Shown here: positions 25,131 through 33,775 of the stretch, piece after piece
Numbering within the stretch: position 1 is the first letter of the stretch
How the letters are laid out: every line of letters begins with the position of its first letter
Notes under the pieces: generated by a model
Database searches by the model: none
Told to the model about the DNA's origin: nothing
What the model saw: only the letters and a program-made list of their open reading frames with translations
Source: Chloroflexota bacterium
GTDB taxonomy: Bacteria > Chloroflexota > Dehalococcoidia > Bin125
DNA: 42,581 nt
Direction of reading: 5' to 3'
Assembly: GCA_009838735.1 (NCBI GenBank)
Contig: VXQZ01000013.1
Location: forward strand, 1 to 42,581
Position numbers and translations under genes: made by a program

Positions 25131-25667
25131 ATGAGCACCGATCCGTCCAACGTGTACGCCGTGATTCGCAGCGGCGGCAAGCAGTACCGGGTCTCGCCCG
25201 GCCAGCGGATCACGCTGGAGCGTCTCGACGGCGATGCTGGAGACGCGATCAGCTTCGACGATGTCCTACTGGTCAGCGGCGGCGGCGAAGTCGCTGTCGG
25301 CACGCCAACCGTTGCGGCGGCCAGTGTCAGCGGCGAGATCGTCGAACAGGGCCGCGGCCGCAAGATCAACGTATTCAAGTACAAGAGCAAGACCCGCTAC
25401 CGCCGCCTGCGTGGACACCGTCAGCTGCACACCTCCGTGCTCGTCAACGAAGTCGCGCTGGGCGACCAGGTCTGGTCGGCTCCGGCCCAGCAAGAGTTCG
25501 CCGCAGACGCCGCCGAACCCGAGATAGAGGAGGCTGACCAGCCCGCCGAAGCACTCGAGGAATCCGAGGCCGAGGCTGTCGCTGAGATCGCCGATGAGCA
25601 AGAAGCCGATCCGACGGACGGCGTGAACGACGAAGCCGCCGAGAGCGGCGAAGAGACCGAGGATTAG
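25131..25667 (+). CDS. rplU: 50S ribosomal protein L21 with long acidic tail
   Basis: L21 binds 23S rRNA in the large subunit. Residues 8-118 are the normal protein: YAVIRSGGKQYRV at the start and INVFKYKSKTRYRRLRGHRQ at the rRNA-binding end. A further ~60 residues (about 119-178) are highly acidic and low-complexity, with Glu, Asp and Ala making up most of the tail. Standard L21 is about 103 aa, so this is a clear extension. The ATG has no strong ribosome-binding site. The gene begins the rplU-rpmA-rpmE cluster, 10 bases before rpmA. Confidence 0.95.
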   Translation: MSTDPSNVYAVIRSGGKQYRVSPGQRITLERLDGDAGDAISFDDVLLVSGGGEVAVGTPTVAAASVSGEIVEQGRGRKINVFKYKSKTRYRRLRGHRQLHTSVLVNEVALGDQVWSAPAQQEFAADAAEPEIEEADQPAEALEESEAEAVAEIADEQEADPTDGVNDEAAESGEETED

Positions 25668-25676
25668 GGGAGCGCC

Positions 25677-25955
25677 ATGGCACACAAGAAGGGCGTCGGT
25701 TCGTCCCGCAATGGACGCGACAGCAACTCCAAGCGGCTGGGCGTCAAGCTGTTCGACGGCGAGATCGTGCGCACTGGCGGAATCATCGTTCGTCAGCGCG
25801 GCACCCGCATTCACGCGGGCGACAACGTCGGCGTCGGTCGCGACCACACACTCTTCGCTCTGACCGACGGCACCGTCAAGTTCGCGCCGTACGCGCACAA
25901 CCGGCGCAAGAAGGTCTCCGTCATTCCGGCGCAGCTTGAAGAGGTGGGCGCGTGA
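25677..25955 (+). CDS. rpmA: 50S ribosomal protein L27
   Basis: L27 lies near the peptidyl-transferase centre. The 92-aa product starts [20 protein letters not shown] and continues with [32 protein letters not shown] and the basic NRRKKVSV end. The N-terminus begins directly with the mature-type sequence, with no cleavable Firmicutes-style extension. A GGGGAG ribosome-binding site precedes the ATG. Its stop overlaps the rpmE start (GTGA). Confidence 0.97.
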   Translation: MAHKKGVGSSRNGRDSNSKRLGVKLFDGEIVRTGGIIVRQRGTRIHAGDNVGVGRDHTLFALTDGTVKFAPYAHNRRKKVSVIPAQLEEVGA

Positions 25956-26164
25956 AGACCGAGATTCACCCCGAGTACGTCGACGCGACGATCACCTGCG
26001 GCTGCGGCCACAGCTGGGAGACGCGAGCGACCAAGTCCGACATCCGCATCGAGATCTGCTCGACCTGTCACCCCTTCTTCACCGGTGAACAGCGAATCGT
26101 CGACACCGCCGGCCGGGTCGAACGCTTCCGCCGCCGCTACGGCATCGCCGAGGACGAAGACTAG
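25952..26164 (+). CDS. rpmE: 50S ribosomal protein L31 (zinc-binding type)
   Basis: This is a 70-aa L31 with the opening MKTEIHPEY and cysteines at C16, C18, C37 and C40 (CGCGHSW ... [10 protein letters not shown]). These mark the zinc-containing C+ form. The start is GTG, overlapping the rpmA stop by four bases. The C-terminus is short and acidic. The rplU-rpmA-rpmE order is unusual but compact; translational coupling would keep production matched. Confidence 0.96.
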   Translation: MKTEIHPEYVDATITCGCGHSWETRATKSDIRIEICSTCHPFFTGEQRIVDTAGRVERFRRRYGIAEDED

Positions 26165-26183
26165 TCTCGGCGAAGCCGACTGG

Positions 26184-26645
26184 CTACGGGTACGGCGGCG
26201 ATTCGTCAGCGACGCCCGGCGCCGTTTCCGTCGACACATTCCGTGCGCTCACATCGAGCCGCAACCCGATCGCACCCAACGCCGCGTCCATTTGCTCAAG
26301 CCTGGACGAGTGCTGCACGTTGAGCACCCGGTCGACCTGGGGCAGATGCCAGCCCAGGCGGCGCGCCAGCTCCGCTTTGCCGATCTGGCGGTCGCGCATC
26401 CCCTGGTAGAGCATCAGCTTGACCGCGGTCAGCGTCGGCAGCGTCGCGAAGACCTCGCCCTCGGAAGGCGAAGGAACGTCGAGCCGGCTGTGCATCCGAG
26501 CCGCGATCGCCTCCTCGAGCGCATCAACGGCCCTCGCGATGGCCTCCTGGCGATCCTCGCCGAAGGTGGTCAGCTCGGGAAAGTCGGGCGAAGTCACCAG
26601 CAATGTGCCGTCGTCTACTTCGAGGATGATCGGATAGGAGAGCAT
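26184..26645 (-). CDS. hicB: HicB-type antitoxin with C-terminal HTH
   Basis: This is a 153-aa antitoxin. Residues 1-55 form the HicB partial RNase-H-like fold (MLSYPIILEVDDGTLLVTSP, then FPELTTFGEDRQEAIARA). Residues ~85-135 look like an XRE-type helix-turn-helix (IGKAELARRLGWHLPQVDRVLN), which would bind the operator and repress the operon. The ATG overlaps the hicA stop by one base (TGATG), giving tight coupling. The frame is open upstream into hicA, but the true start is this ATG. It ends 20 bases from the convergent rpmE. Confidence 0.92.
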   Translation of the reverse strand: MLSYPIILEVDDGTLLVTSPDFPELTTFGEDRQEAIARAVDALEEAIAARMHSRLDVPSPSEGEVFATLPTLTAVKLMLYQGMRDRQIGKAELARRLGWHLPQVDRVLNVQHSSRLEQMDAALGAIGLRLDVSARNVSTETAPGVADESPPYP

Positions 26646-26833
26646 CACTTCAGCTCCAGATCCTTCTTGATCTTGGCGACCAGGCCAGGGCCGAGTTCCT
26701 TGCGCCCGCCGTGCATCGGCAACTGACTGGTCAGATCGCCTCTCCGGACGGTGACATGGCCGCTGCCGCCCTTGTGGTTGTGGAAGGTGCAGCCCCGCTT
26801 CTTGAGCCAGCGGCGTAACTCCGAGGCGTTCAC
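26645..26833 (-). CDS. hicA: HicA-type mRNA interferase toxin
   Basis: HicA toxins bind and cleave mRNA through a conserved His on a dsRNA-binding-like fold. The 62-aa product reads NASELRRWLKKRGC, then HKGGSGHVTVRRG (with the catalytic-type His), and QLPMHGGRKELGPGLVAKIKKDLEL, the family's P.H...EL..G....I.K.L ending. I chose the GTG at 26833. A GTG two codons upstream (26839) is possible, but it lies directly on the -10 box. From 26833 the spacing to TACGGT is six bases, predicting a leaderless start, and the product aligns with usual HicA N-termini. It is the first gene of hicAB. Confidence 0.92.
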   Translation of the reverse strand: MNASELRRWLKKRGCTFHNHKGGSGHVTVRRGDLTSQLPMHGGRKELGPGLVAKIKKDLELK

Positions 26834-26839
26834 AGGCAC

Positions 26840-26883
26840 ACCGTAGACAACACAATCGTTAATGTCAACATATCTGTTGTCTA
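26840..26883 (-). promoter_or_regulatory. hicAB promoter with 9-bp operator inverted repeat
   Basis: The minus strand has TTGACA (26863-26868), 17 bases, then TACGGT (26840-26845), six bases before the hicA GTG. TAGACAACA (26844-26852) and TGTTGTCTA (26875-26883) are perfect 9-bp inverted half-sites 22 bases apart, flanking the -35 and overlapping the -10. The HTH of HicB is the likely ligand. The region is visibly more AT-rich than its surroundings. Confidence 0.65.
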
Positions 26884-26912
26884 TTCCACACCAGGACCTG
26901 CGATGCTACGGC

Positions 26913-27263
26913 TCAGTCATCCCCGAGGTCGCGGTAAAAGCAGCTCCGATTGCCGGTGTGACAGGTCGGCCCGTGCGGGACGGCTCGAACGAGCAGCGCG
27001 TCCACGTCGCAGTCCTTGCGGATCCCGACCAGCTCAAGCACGTTGCCGCTGGTCTCGCCTTTGGTCCAGAATTCCTGCCGGCTGCGGCTCCAGAACGTCA
27101 CCAGCCGCTTCTCCAGCGTCATCCGCACCGACTCCTCATTCATGTAGCCCAGCATCAGGATCTCATGGCTCGCGTCGTCCTGGACGATGGCGGGAATCAG
27201 GCCGTTGTCGTCGTACTTGAGCTCGGGCACGGCGAACTCGGTCGGGTCAGAGGACGTCGTCAT
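26913..27263 (-). CDS. hisI: Phosphoribosyl-AMP cyclohydrolase
   Basis: HisI opens the purine ring of PR-AMP in histidine biosynthesis. The 116-aa product is the stand-alone cyclohydrolase with no HisE domain. It has [27 protein letters not shown], the GETSGN motif, the zinc/magnesium-binding DCDVDALL, and CHTGNRSCF with two Cys ligands. The ATG at 27263 overlaps the hisF end by 17 bases. HisE is not in the window. Confidence 0.95.
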   Translation of the reverse strand: MTTSSDPTEFAVPELKYDDNGLIPAIVQDDASHEILMLGYMNEESVRMTLEKRLVTFWSRSRQEFWTKGETSGNVLELVGIRKDCDVDALLVRAVPHGPTCHTGNRSCFYRDLGDD

Positions 27264-28032
27264 AGTCCGCGTGCTCCATTCGCATGGGGATGCCGGCGGC
27301 CTGCATCTGGCGTTTGACATCGAGAATCGGGTGAGTGCCGAAGTGGAAGATCGAGGCGGCCAGAACGGCGTCCGCCTGGCCCTCGGTGATCGCGTCGATC
27401 ATGTGCTGCGCGTTGCCCGCCCCGCCCGACGCGATCACCGGCACGCTGACCGCGTCCGAGACCGCGCGGGTCAGCGGGATATCGTATCCATCCTGGTGGC
27501 CGTCGGTGTTCATCGACGTCAGCATGATTTCGCCGGCCCCGCGCTCGACGACCTCGGTCGCCCACTCGATCGCATCGATGCCTGTCGGCCGCCGGCCGCC
27601 GTGCGTGTAGACCTGCATCGAGCCGTCGGGTTCGGTACGAGCGTCTATCGCGACCACGATGCACTGGGATCCAAACCGCTGCGCGCCTTCCGAGATCAGG
27701 TCGGGACGTTCCACCGCCGCCGTGTTGATCGTGATCTTGTCCGCGCCCGACTCCAGCATCAGCCGCATGTCGTCATCCGAGCGCAACCCGCCGCCGACCG
27801 TGAACGGGATGAACACACGGTCGGCTGTGCGCCGGACCATGTCGACGACCGTGTTGCGGTTCTCGTGCGAGGCTGTGATGTCGAGGAACACGAGCTCGTC
27901 GATCCCTTCGTGGTCGTAGAGCGTGGCCAGTTCGACCGGGTCGCCGGCGTCCCGCAGCTCGACGAACGAGATGCCCTTGACCACCCGGCCGGCGTCAACG
28001 TCGAAGCAGGCAATGATCCGTTTCGTCAGCAT
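27247..28032 (-). CDS. hisF: Imidazole glycerol phosphate synthase subunit HisF
   Basis: HisF is the cyclase that, with HisH, makes imidazole-glycerol phosphate and AICAR. The 261-aa TIM barrel has [15 protein letters not shown] (the catalytic-type Asp of the first strand), the GGGLRS phosphate loop, AIDAR with the second catalytic Asp, [14 protein letters not shown] and a final ASGGAGN phosphate site. It lies 18 bases after hisA and overlaps hisI. Confidence 0.97.
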   Translation of the reverse strand: MLTKRIIACFDVDAGRVVKGISFVELRDAGDPVELATLYDHEGIDELVFLDITASHENRNTVVDMVRRTADRVFIPFTVGGGLRSDDDMRLMLESGADKITINTAAVERPDLISEGAQRFGSQCIVVAIDARTEPDGSMQVYTHGGRRPTGIDAIEWATEVVERGAGEIMLTSMNTDGHQDGYDIPLTRAVSDAVSVPVIASGGAGNAQHMIDAITEGQADAVLAASIFHFGTHPILDVKRQMQAAGIPMRMEHADYDDVL

Positions 28033-28050
28033 GATCGGGTCAACATGTTG

Positions 28051-28812
28051 TCAGCAGGTCCGCTCACGGATGCCGGCCGCCGCCGCATCGAACGCGTCCG
28101 ACAGCTGCAACCGCCCGTCATACAACGCGCGTCCGAGTATGACCCCGGCCGCCCCGTTGGCGGCGAGCCGACGAATCTGCATCGGATGCGCGATCCCGCC
28201 GGCCGCGGTCACGGGCGATCGCGCCACACCGGCAACACACGCAAACTCGGCCTCATCGTGACCGCCGAGCATGCCGTCGGATGCGATGTCGGTGTAAATG
28301 AACCGACGCACGCCGAGGTCTTCAAGCTGCGGGATCAAGGCCACCGCCGGCAGCTCGGATTCCTCGGTCCAACCGTTGAGCGCCACGCGTCCCCCTTTCG
28401 CGTCCACCGACACCGTTAACTCCTCGCTGCACAGCTTGAGCGCGTCCGAGAGAAAGTCGCGGTCGGTGACGGCCGCGGTGCCGATGATGATCCGAGAGAC
28501 GCCCGCCTCGAGATAGCGCCGGACGGTCTCCAACCGGCGAATCCCGCCGCCCACCTGGACGGGCTTGCCCAGCGCTGCGATCCGTTCGACGAACGCCGCA
28601 TTGGCGGCGCGACCCTCGCGGGCGCCGTCCAGATCGATCACATGCAGCATCTCCGCGCCTTCATCAATCCAGCGTCGCGCGGGCGCGATCGGATCGTCGT
28701 CGAAGACGGTCTCGCGGTCATAGTCGCCCTGGACCAGGCGCACGCAACGCCCACCACGGATGTCAATCGCGGGCAGCACGTCGATCATGTTGGGCGTCAG
28801 TCGGACGCTCAT
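28051..28812 (-). CDS. hisA: ProFAR isomerase HisA
   Basis: HisA isomerises ProFAR to PRFAR. The 253-aa TIM barrel has LPAIDIRGGRCVRLVQGDY, with the catalytic Asp in AID, VQVGGGIR, SVDAKGG with the second catalytic Asp, and AAGGIAHP. It overlaps the hisH stop by four bases (ATGA). The sequence is HisA-like rather than PriA-like by context; there is no trp gene here to suggest dual use. Confidence 0.96.
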   Translation of the reverse strand: MSVRLTPNMIDVLPAIDIRGGRCVRLVQGDYDRETVFDDDPIAPARRWIDEGAEMLHVIDLDGAREGRAANAAFVERIAALGKPVQVGGGIRRLETVRRYLEAGVSRIIIGTAAVTDRDFLSDALKLCSEELTVSVDAKGGRVALNGWTEESELPAVALIPQLEDLGVRRFIYTDIASDGMLGGHDEAEFACVAGVARSPVTAAGGIAHPMQIRRLAANGAAGVILGRALYDGRLQLSDAFDAAAAGIRERTC

Positions 28813-29459
28813 CGTGACACTCCATTGGCCGAGTGTTCGATCAGGAAGTTGCGGTAGATGCGCAGCCCGTAGGCGCCGCTCTTCTCGGGGTGAAACTGCG
28901 TTGCCGCCAGCTTCCCGCGTTGGACGACCGCCGTCACTTCCGCGCCGTAGTCGGCGACCGCCACGACGTCCTCCGGCTCGGCCATGTCGCAGTAGTAGGA
29001 GTGGACGAAGTAGAAATGCGCACCGTCGGGGATGCCGTCGAACAGCGGCGTGCGGCGACGCTGCTCAACTCGATTCCAGCCCATGTGCGGAATCTTGCGC
29101 CCCTCCGGGAGTCGCACAACGCGTCCCTCAAGCACGTCCAGGCAGGCGTGCTCGCCACCCTCCTCGGAGACGGTCATCAAGGCCTGCAACCCCATGCAGA
29201 CGCCCAGAAAGGGGCGGTCTGCGGCGAGGTACTCGTGGATCGGTTCGACCAGCTGCCGCTGGCGCAGGTTATGCATCGTGTCGGCGGCCGCGCCCACGCC
29301 AGGCAGAATGACCACGTCCGCTTCGTCCAGTGCGGCCGGCACCGAGGCGACATCGGGCCTGGCTCCAACGCGTTCCACCGCGCGCACCACGGAACGCAGA
29401 TTACCGGCTCCGTAGTCGAGAATGATTACGTCAAGATCGGCCAGACGGGGATCGCTCAC
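28809..29459 (-). CDS. hisH: Imidazole glycerol phosphate synthase subunit HisH
   Basis: HisH is the glutaminase partner of HisF. The 216-aa class I amidotransferase has ILDYGAGNLRSV, the oxyanion loop PGVGA, nucleophile Cys in FLGVCMGLQ and the His-Glu pair in FHPEKSG. The start is GTG without Shine-Dalgarno. TACGCT lies six bases before it, predicting a leaderless his mRNA. It is the first gene of the hisH-hisA-hisF-hisI cluster, and it faces ligA across a 53-base gap. Confidence 0.96.
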   Translation of the reverse strand: MSDPRLADLDVIILDYGAGNLRSVVRAVERVGARPDVASVPAALDEADVVILPGVGAAADTMHNLRQRQLVEPIHEYLAADRPFLGVCMGLQALMTVSEEGGEHACLDVLEGRVVRLPEGRKIPHMGWNRVEQRRRTPLFDGIPDGAHFYFVHSYYCDMAEPEDVVAVADYGAEVTAVVQRGKLAATQFHPEKSGAYGLRIYRNFLIEHSANGVSR

Positions 29460-29465
29460 AGGCCG

Positions 29466-29505
29466 AGCGTATCAGTAGGATTGCGCCGCATTTCGTTTCT
29501 ATAGT
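29466..29505. promoter_or_regulatory. Divergent leaderless promoters of hisH (-) and ligA (+)
   Basis: TACGCT on the minus strand (29466-29471) serves hisH with a six-base gap to its GTG. TATAGT on the plus strand (29500-29505) lies seven bases before the ligA ATG. With 28 bases between the -10 boxes, the two -35 regions must overlap. Neither -35 is close to consensus. Confidence 0.5.
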
Positions 29506-29512
29506 GAACTCG

Positions 29513-31675
29513 ATGTCAACGCAAACGTCAGTCAGCGACAACGAAACCATCGTCGCGCGCGATCGAGTCGAACTGCTACGCGCGGAGATCCTGCGCCACA
29601 ACCATCTCTATCACGCCCTCAATGAGCCGGAAATCTCCGACGCCGACTACGACGCCCTCTTCGCCGAACTCAAGAGCCTCGAAGCCCGCTATCCGGAACT
29701 GGCCTCGGCCGACAGCCCCACCCAGACCGTTGGCGCGCCGCCGGGACGCACCTTCGCTGTCGTCGAACACCGGCTGCGGATGCTCTCCCTGGGCAACGCC
29801 TTCAACGCCGAAGAACTGCTCGCCTGGCGGCAGCGCGCCGCCGATCTGCTTGATCGCGAAGAGTGGACCTATGTGTCGGAACCCAAGATCGACGGACTGG
29901 CCATCGCGCTGGTCTACGAGCACGGACGCCTCGTCCAGGCGGCCACCCGTGGCGACGGCCGGGCCGGCGAGGACGTCACCGCCAACCTGCGCGCCATCGA
30001 CGCGGTTCCGAACGAGCTGTCGGGCAACCCGCCGCCGCGGTTCGAGGTCCGCGGCGAGATCTACATGCCCAAATCCGGCTTCGACGCGATGAACGCCGAG
30101 ATCGCGGAACAAAACGAGCGCCGCCGAGACGAGGGCCGCGCCTCGCTCACGCTCTACGCCAACCCACGAAACGCCGCCGCTGGCTCGGTTCGCCAGAAAG
30201 ACCCTTCAGTCACCGGCACCCGCCCGCTGAGCATCGGCGTCTACCAGCTCGGCTGGTGCGACGACGCCGTCACACCCGATACCCATTGGGAGACGCTCGG
30301 CTGGCTGTCGGAGTTCGGCTTCCCGACCACGCCCGACGCGGCGCACCACAGCGGCATTGAAGACGCGCTCGCCGCCTGCGAACGCTGGACCCAGCGCCGA
30401 GACTCGCAAGCCTTCGAGATGGACGGGGTCGTGGTCAAGGTCGACGACCTCGGCCTGCAGGCCGACCTCGGGATTGTCGGCAGGGAGCCGCGCTGGGCAA
30501 TCGCCTGGAAGTTTCCCCCGCAGGAGGCCTCGACCGTTGTCGAACAGATCCTCGTCAACGTCGGCCGCACCGGCAGCATCAATCCCTACGCCCGCCTACG
30601 ACCGGTCCGCGTCGGCGGCGTTCAGGTGACCAACGCCACCCTGCACAACCTCGACGACATCCGCCGCAAAGACATCCGCGAGGGCGACACCGTCGTCATC
30701 CGCCGCGCCGGCGAAGTCATCCCCCAGGTCGTGCGGCCTGTGCTGGAGCGGAGAGCGGATGACTCGGTTCCCTGGACCATGCCGGACGACTGCCCGGCCT
30801 GCGGCGCAGGGATCGTGCGAAGTGACGACGATGCGATGCACTACTGCTCGGATCGATCCTGTTCGGCGATTCAGCAACGTAGCCTCGAACACTTCGCCAG
30901 CCGTGGGGCCATGGACATCCGAGGCCTGGGCGAAAAAATGATCGGGCTGCTACTCGCTGAAGGCCTCATCTGCGACGCCGCCGAGATCTATACGATCCCC
31001 GACCGCCTGGAAGAACTGGCCCGAGTGCCCGGTCTCGGACAGGTCAAGAAGCGCAAGAATGAGGAAACCTACGAAGTCGGTGACCGTCTGCGCAACCTCG
31101 CCGCGGCGATCGAGCGATCGAAATCACGGGGCTTGTCCTATCTCCTCGTCGGACTCGGCATCAGACACGTTGGCGGCGAGAACGCCAATCTGCTCGCCGA
31201 CGAGTTCCGCTCCTTGGACAACATCCTCCTGGCGCCGGCGGAATCGCTGGCCGCCGTTGAGGGGGTCGGACCGATCATTGCCGAGAGCATCGTTGAGTGG
31301 GCGCTGGACGGCGACAACTGGTCCCTGGTGCACCGCCTCCAGGCAGCAGGCGTTGAAGACGAAGTCCAACGCTCAGATGATGAGCCGGTCGAAACGCCGC
31401 TCGACGGCCTGCGCTTCGTTCTCACCGGGAGATTCGGCGCGATGACGCGTCCCCAGGCCGAGGCGCAACTCAAGGCGCTGGGCGCGGCAGTCGGATCCTC
31501 GGTCAGCAAGAACACCACGGCCCTGTTCGCCGGTGAAGCGGCCGGTTCCAAGCGAACGAAGGCAGAATCGCTCGGACTGCCGATCTGGGACGAGGACCGG
31601 TTGATCGCTGCTCTCGAGGAACCGTCGGCTCTGCTGAACTGGTTGACGGAAGAGGAACCAGCGGACGCCAATTGA
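29513..31675 (+). CDS. ligA: NAD-dependent DNA ligase LigA
   Basis: LigA seals nicks using NAD+. The 720-aa product has the Ia domain (HNHLYHALNEPEISDADYD), adenylation Lys125 in SEPKIDGLAI, RGDGRAGEDVT, an OB-fold, the zinc finger CPAC ... CSDRSC, helix-hairpin-helix repeats (GLGIRHVGGENA; VEGVGPIIAESIVEW) and a C-terminal BRCT domain starting at LDGLRFVLTGRFG. The ATG at 29513 fits the -10 box TATAGT, seven bases before it, as a leaderless start. A GTG at 29504 overlaps that box and is unlikely. Confidence 0.97.
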   Translation: MSTQTSVSDNETIVARDRVELLRAEILRHNHLYHALNEPEISDADYDALFAELKSLEARYPELASADSPTQTVGAPPGRTFAVVEHRLRMLSLGNAFNAEELLAWRQRAADLLDREEWTYVSEPKIDGLAIALVYEHGRLVQAATRGDGRAGEDVTANLRAIDAVPNELSGNPPPRFEVRGEIYMPKSGFDAMNAEIAEQNERRRDEGRASLTLYANPRNAAAGSVRQKDPSVTGTRPLSIGVYQLGWCDDAVTPDTHWETLGWLSEFGFPTTPDAAHHSGIEDALAACERWTQRRDSQAFEMDGVVVKVDDLGLQADLGIVGREPRWAIAWKFPPQEASTVVEQILVNVGRTGSINPYARLRPVRVGGVQVTNATLHNLDDIRRKDIREGDTVVIRRAGEVIPQVVRPVLERRADDSVPWTMPDDCPACGAGIVRSDDDAMHYCSDRSCSAIQQRSLEHFASRGAMDIRGLGEKMIGLLLAEGLICDAAEIYTIPDRLEELARVPGLGQVKKRKNEETYEVGDRLRNLAAAIERSKSRGLSYLLVGLGIRHVGGENANLLADEFRSLDNILLAPAESLAAVEGVGPIIAESIVEWALDGDNWSLVHRLQAAGVEDEVQRSDDEPVETPLDGLRFVLTGRFGAMTRPQAEAQLKALGAAVGSSVSKNTTALFAGEAAGSKRTKAESLGLPIWDEDRLIAALEEPSALLNWLTEEEPADAN

Positions 31676-31810
31676 CGTTCAACTGGTACAGATATCGAGG
31701 GGTTAACGGGTACGCTGGTCTCAGCCAAAATGGCGTGTCGGCCTCTGCCTATCGTTGTGGTGCGCCCTCGTTCAATCGGCGTTCACGAGGCCGGAATCTG
31801 AGGAGTCCCG

Positions 31811-32869
31811 ATGGTCTGGTCTCCCTTTGGCTGGTTGGCCCGGCGCTTCTCGCCGGATGTCGGCATTGACCTGGGAACCGCAAACACGCTCGTTTCCGTC
31901 CGCGGGCGCGGAATTGTGGTCAACGAGCCGTCCGTCGTTGCGATCAATCGGATCGACAACTCCGTCCTCGCGATCGGCAAACAGGCCAAGACGATGGTCG
32001 GCCGGACGCCGGCCCACATCGTCGCGACCAGACCGCTGCGCGACGGCGTCATTTCAGACTTCGACGTGACCGCGCGGATGCTCAATCACTTCATCCACGA
32101 AGCGCTGCAACGAAGCGGGATTGGCATTGGACGCCCGCGGGTGATGGTCGGCATCCCGGGCGGCGCGACCGAGGTGGAAAAGCGCGCCATCTTCGAAGCG
32201 ACCCGCTCGGCTGGCTCTCGGGAAGTTCACCTGATCGAGGAGCCGATGGCCGCGGCGATCGGCGCCGGATTGCCGATCTTCGAATCGACCGGCAGCATCG
32301 TCGTCGACATCGGCGGCGGCACGACCGAGGTCGCCGTCTGCTCGATGGGCGGCATGGTCGTGAGCACGTCGACGCGGGTCGCCGGCGACGAGATCGACCA
32401 GGCGATCATCACCTACGCCCGCCAGGTCCACAACATCCAGATTGGCGAGGCGTCGGCCGAGAAAATCAAGATTGCCGGAGCCTCGGCCTTTCCACTCGAG
32501 GAGGAGCGGGACGTCACCCTGAGCGGGCGCGACCTCTCCACTTCGATGCCGAAGGTCGTGACTGTGACCACGGTCGAGCTTCGCGACGCCATCTCGACCG
32601 CGGTCTCCTCAATCATGGACGCCGTGCTGCGGACCATGGAGATTACGCCCGCCGAGCTGATTCCCGACATCATGCAACAGGGCATCGCGCTCGCTGGCGG
32701 CGGCGCATATCTGCCCGGCCTGGATCGCCGGATGTCGCAGGAAACGAAGTTCCCGGTCTACAAGGCGGACTCCCCCTTGACCTGCGTCGTGCGCGGCTGC
32801 GCCGAAGCGCTGAACGAGACCCGAGCGCTCGCCGCCGCTGACGGACAAGTGCTCGCCGGGCGGCGCTAA
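31811..32869 (+). CDS. mreB: Rod shape-determining protein MreB
   Basis: MreB is the actin-like filament that guides cell-wall elongation. The 352-aa product starts with a short hydrophobic, aromatic membrane-binding segment (MVWSPFGWLARRF). It continues with phosphate-1 GIDLGTANTLV, connect-1, phosphate-2 VVDIGGGTTEVAV and the adenosine motif LAGGGAYLPGL. AGGAG lies five bases before the ATG. The 135-base gap after ligA probably holds the promoter (TACGCT at 31711-31716 is a candidate -10). It is the first gene of mreB-mreC-mreD-mrdA-rodA. Confidence 0.97.
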   Translation: MVWSPFGWLARRFSPDVGIDLGTANTLVSVRGRGIVVNEPSVVAINRIDNSVLAIGKQAKTMVGRTPAHIVATRPLRDGVISDFDVTARMLNHFIHEALQRSGIGIGRPRVMVGIPGGATEVEKRAIFEATRSAGSREVHLIEEPMAAAIGAGLPIFESTGSIVVDIGGGTTEVAVCSMGGMVVSTSTRVAGDEIDQAIITYARQVHNIQIGEASAEKIKIAGASAFPLEEERDVTLSGRDLSTSMPKVVTVTTVELRDAISTAVSSIMDAVLRTMEITPAELIPDIMQQGIALAGGGAYLPGLDRRMSQETKFPVYKADSPLTCVVRGCAEALNETRALAAADGQVLAGRR

Positions 32870-32896
32870 GGCGGGTGCAGGCGATAGGCGGATAGC

Positions 32897-33772
32897 GTGC
32901 CATTCCTCGGCGCACTGATTCGACTTCTGGGAGCTCGCACCCGTTGGGTGCTATTGATCGCGCTGGTCGTCGGCGGACTGACACTGCTCGGTCTGATCGG
33001 CTGGGCCGCCACCATCGAAGACCGCGCCGCAACAGCGCTCAACCCGGTCCAGCGAGCCTTTCGTCAGGCCGGTGAGCCAATCTCCAATCTGCTCGGCGAT
33101 CTCGACGACTTCGGCCGCTTGAACTCGGAAAACCGCGCCCTGCGTTCTCGGATCGAACAGCTCGAAGCCGACAACGCGCGTCTGCGCGAGCTCCAAATCC
33201 AGGTACGCGCCAGGCAGGCGCTGCTCGAAGTCCAGGCCGAGACCGACGCCGTCACGGTCACGGCAAATGTCACCACACGAGATCTGACCGGTCTGCGCAC
33301 CATCATCGGCATTGACAAGGGGTCCAACGACGGCCTTCGCGTGGGCCTGCCGGTGTTGGCCGCTGGCGGTACGTTGATTGGACAGATCTACGACGTGCGT
33401 CCGCACACCTCGTTTGTGCGGCTGATCACGGATCCGGACAGCGCGGTCCGAGTCTTGCACCAACCGTCACGCAGCGAGGTGGTCGCGACCGGCGACACGC
33501 TGGGCAACCTTGAGGCCCAAATCCCCTGGACCTCTGAGGTCGAACTGGGCCACCTCTTCGTCACCTCCGGTCTCGATGGCGAGTTGCCGCAGGGCCTGCC
33601 GGTCGGACGCGTCTCTGCCGCCGAAGGCACGGTGCAAGACGCGTTCCGCCATGTCGTCCTTGAACCAATCGCTCCGCTCGAACAGCTCGAGCAGGTCCTC
33701 GTCCAGCTCACAATCCCGCCGCCGGATCTGTCGATTCTCAACCCGGACGCGGCCGAAGGCGACGGAGGCTAG
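32897..33772 (+). CDS. mreC: Rod shape-determining protein MreC
   Basis: MreC is a membrane-anchored scaffold of the elongasome. The 291-aa product has one N-terminal transmembrane helix (~18-38), a coiled coil (~72-112, with heptads such as ENRALRSRIEQLEADNARLRE), and two beta domains, including IDKGSNDGLRVGLPVLAAGGTLIGQI and SGLDGELPQGLPVGRV. The start is GTG. It lies 28 bases after mreB and four bases before mreD. Confidence 0.93.
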   Translation: MPFLGALIRLLGARTRWVLLIALVVGGLTLLGLIGWAATIEDRAATALNPVQRAFRQAGEPISNLLGDLDDFGRLNSENRALRSRIEQLEADNARLRELQIQVRARQALLEVQAETDAVTVTANVTTRDLTGLRTIIGIDKGSNDGLRVGLPVLAAGGTLIGQIYDVRPHTSFVRLITDPDSAVRVLHQPSRSEVVATGDTLGNLEAQIPWTSEVELGHLFVTSGLDGELPQGLPVGRVSAAEGTVQDAFRHVVLEPIAPLEQLEQVLVQLTIPPPDLSILNPDAAEGDGG

Positions 33773-33775
33773 ACG

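Noticed and set aside
26646..26855. Extension of hicB upstream through hicA in another frame
   Set aside because: The extension has no HicB similarity and overlaps the whole hicA gene, while the ATG at 26645 gives the standard HicB N-terminus.
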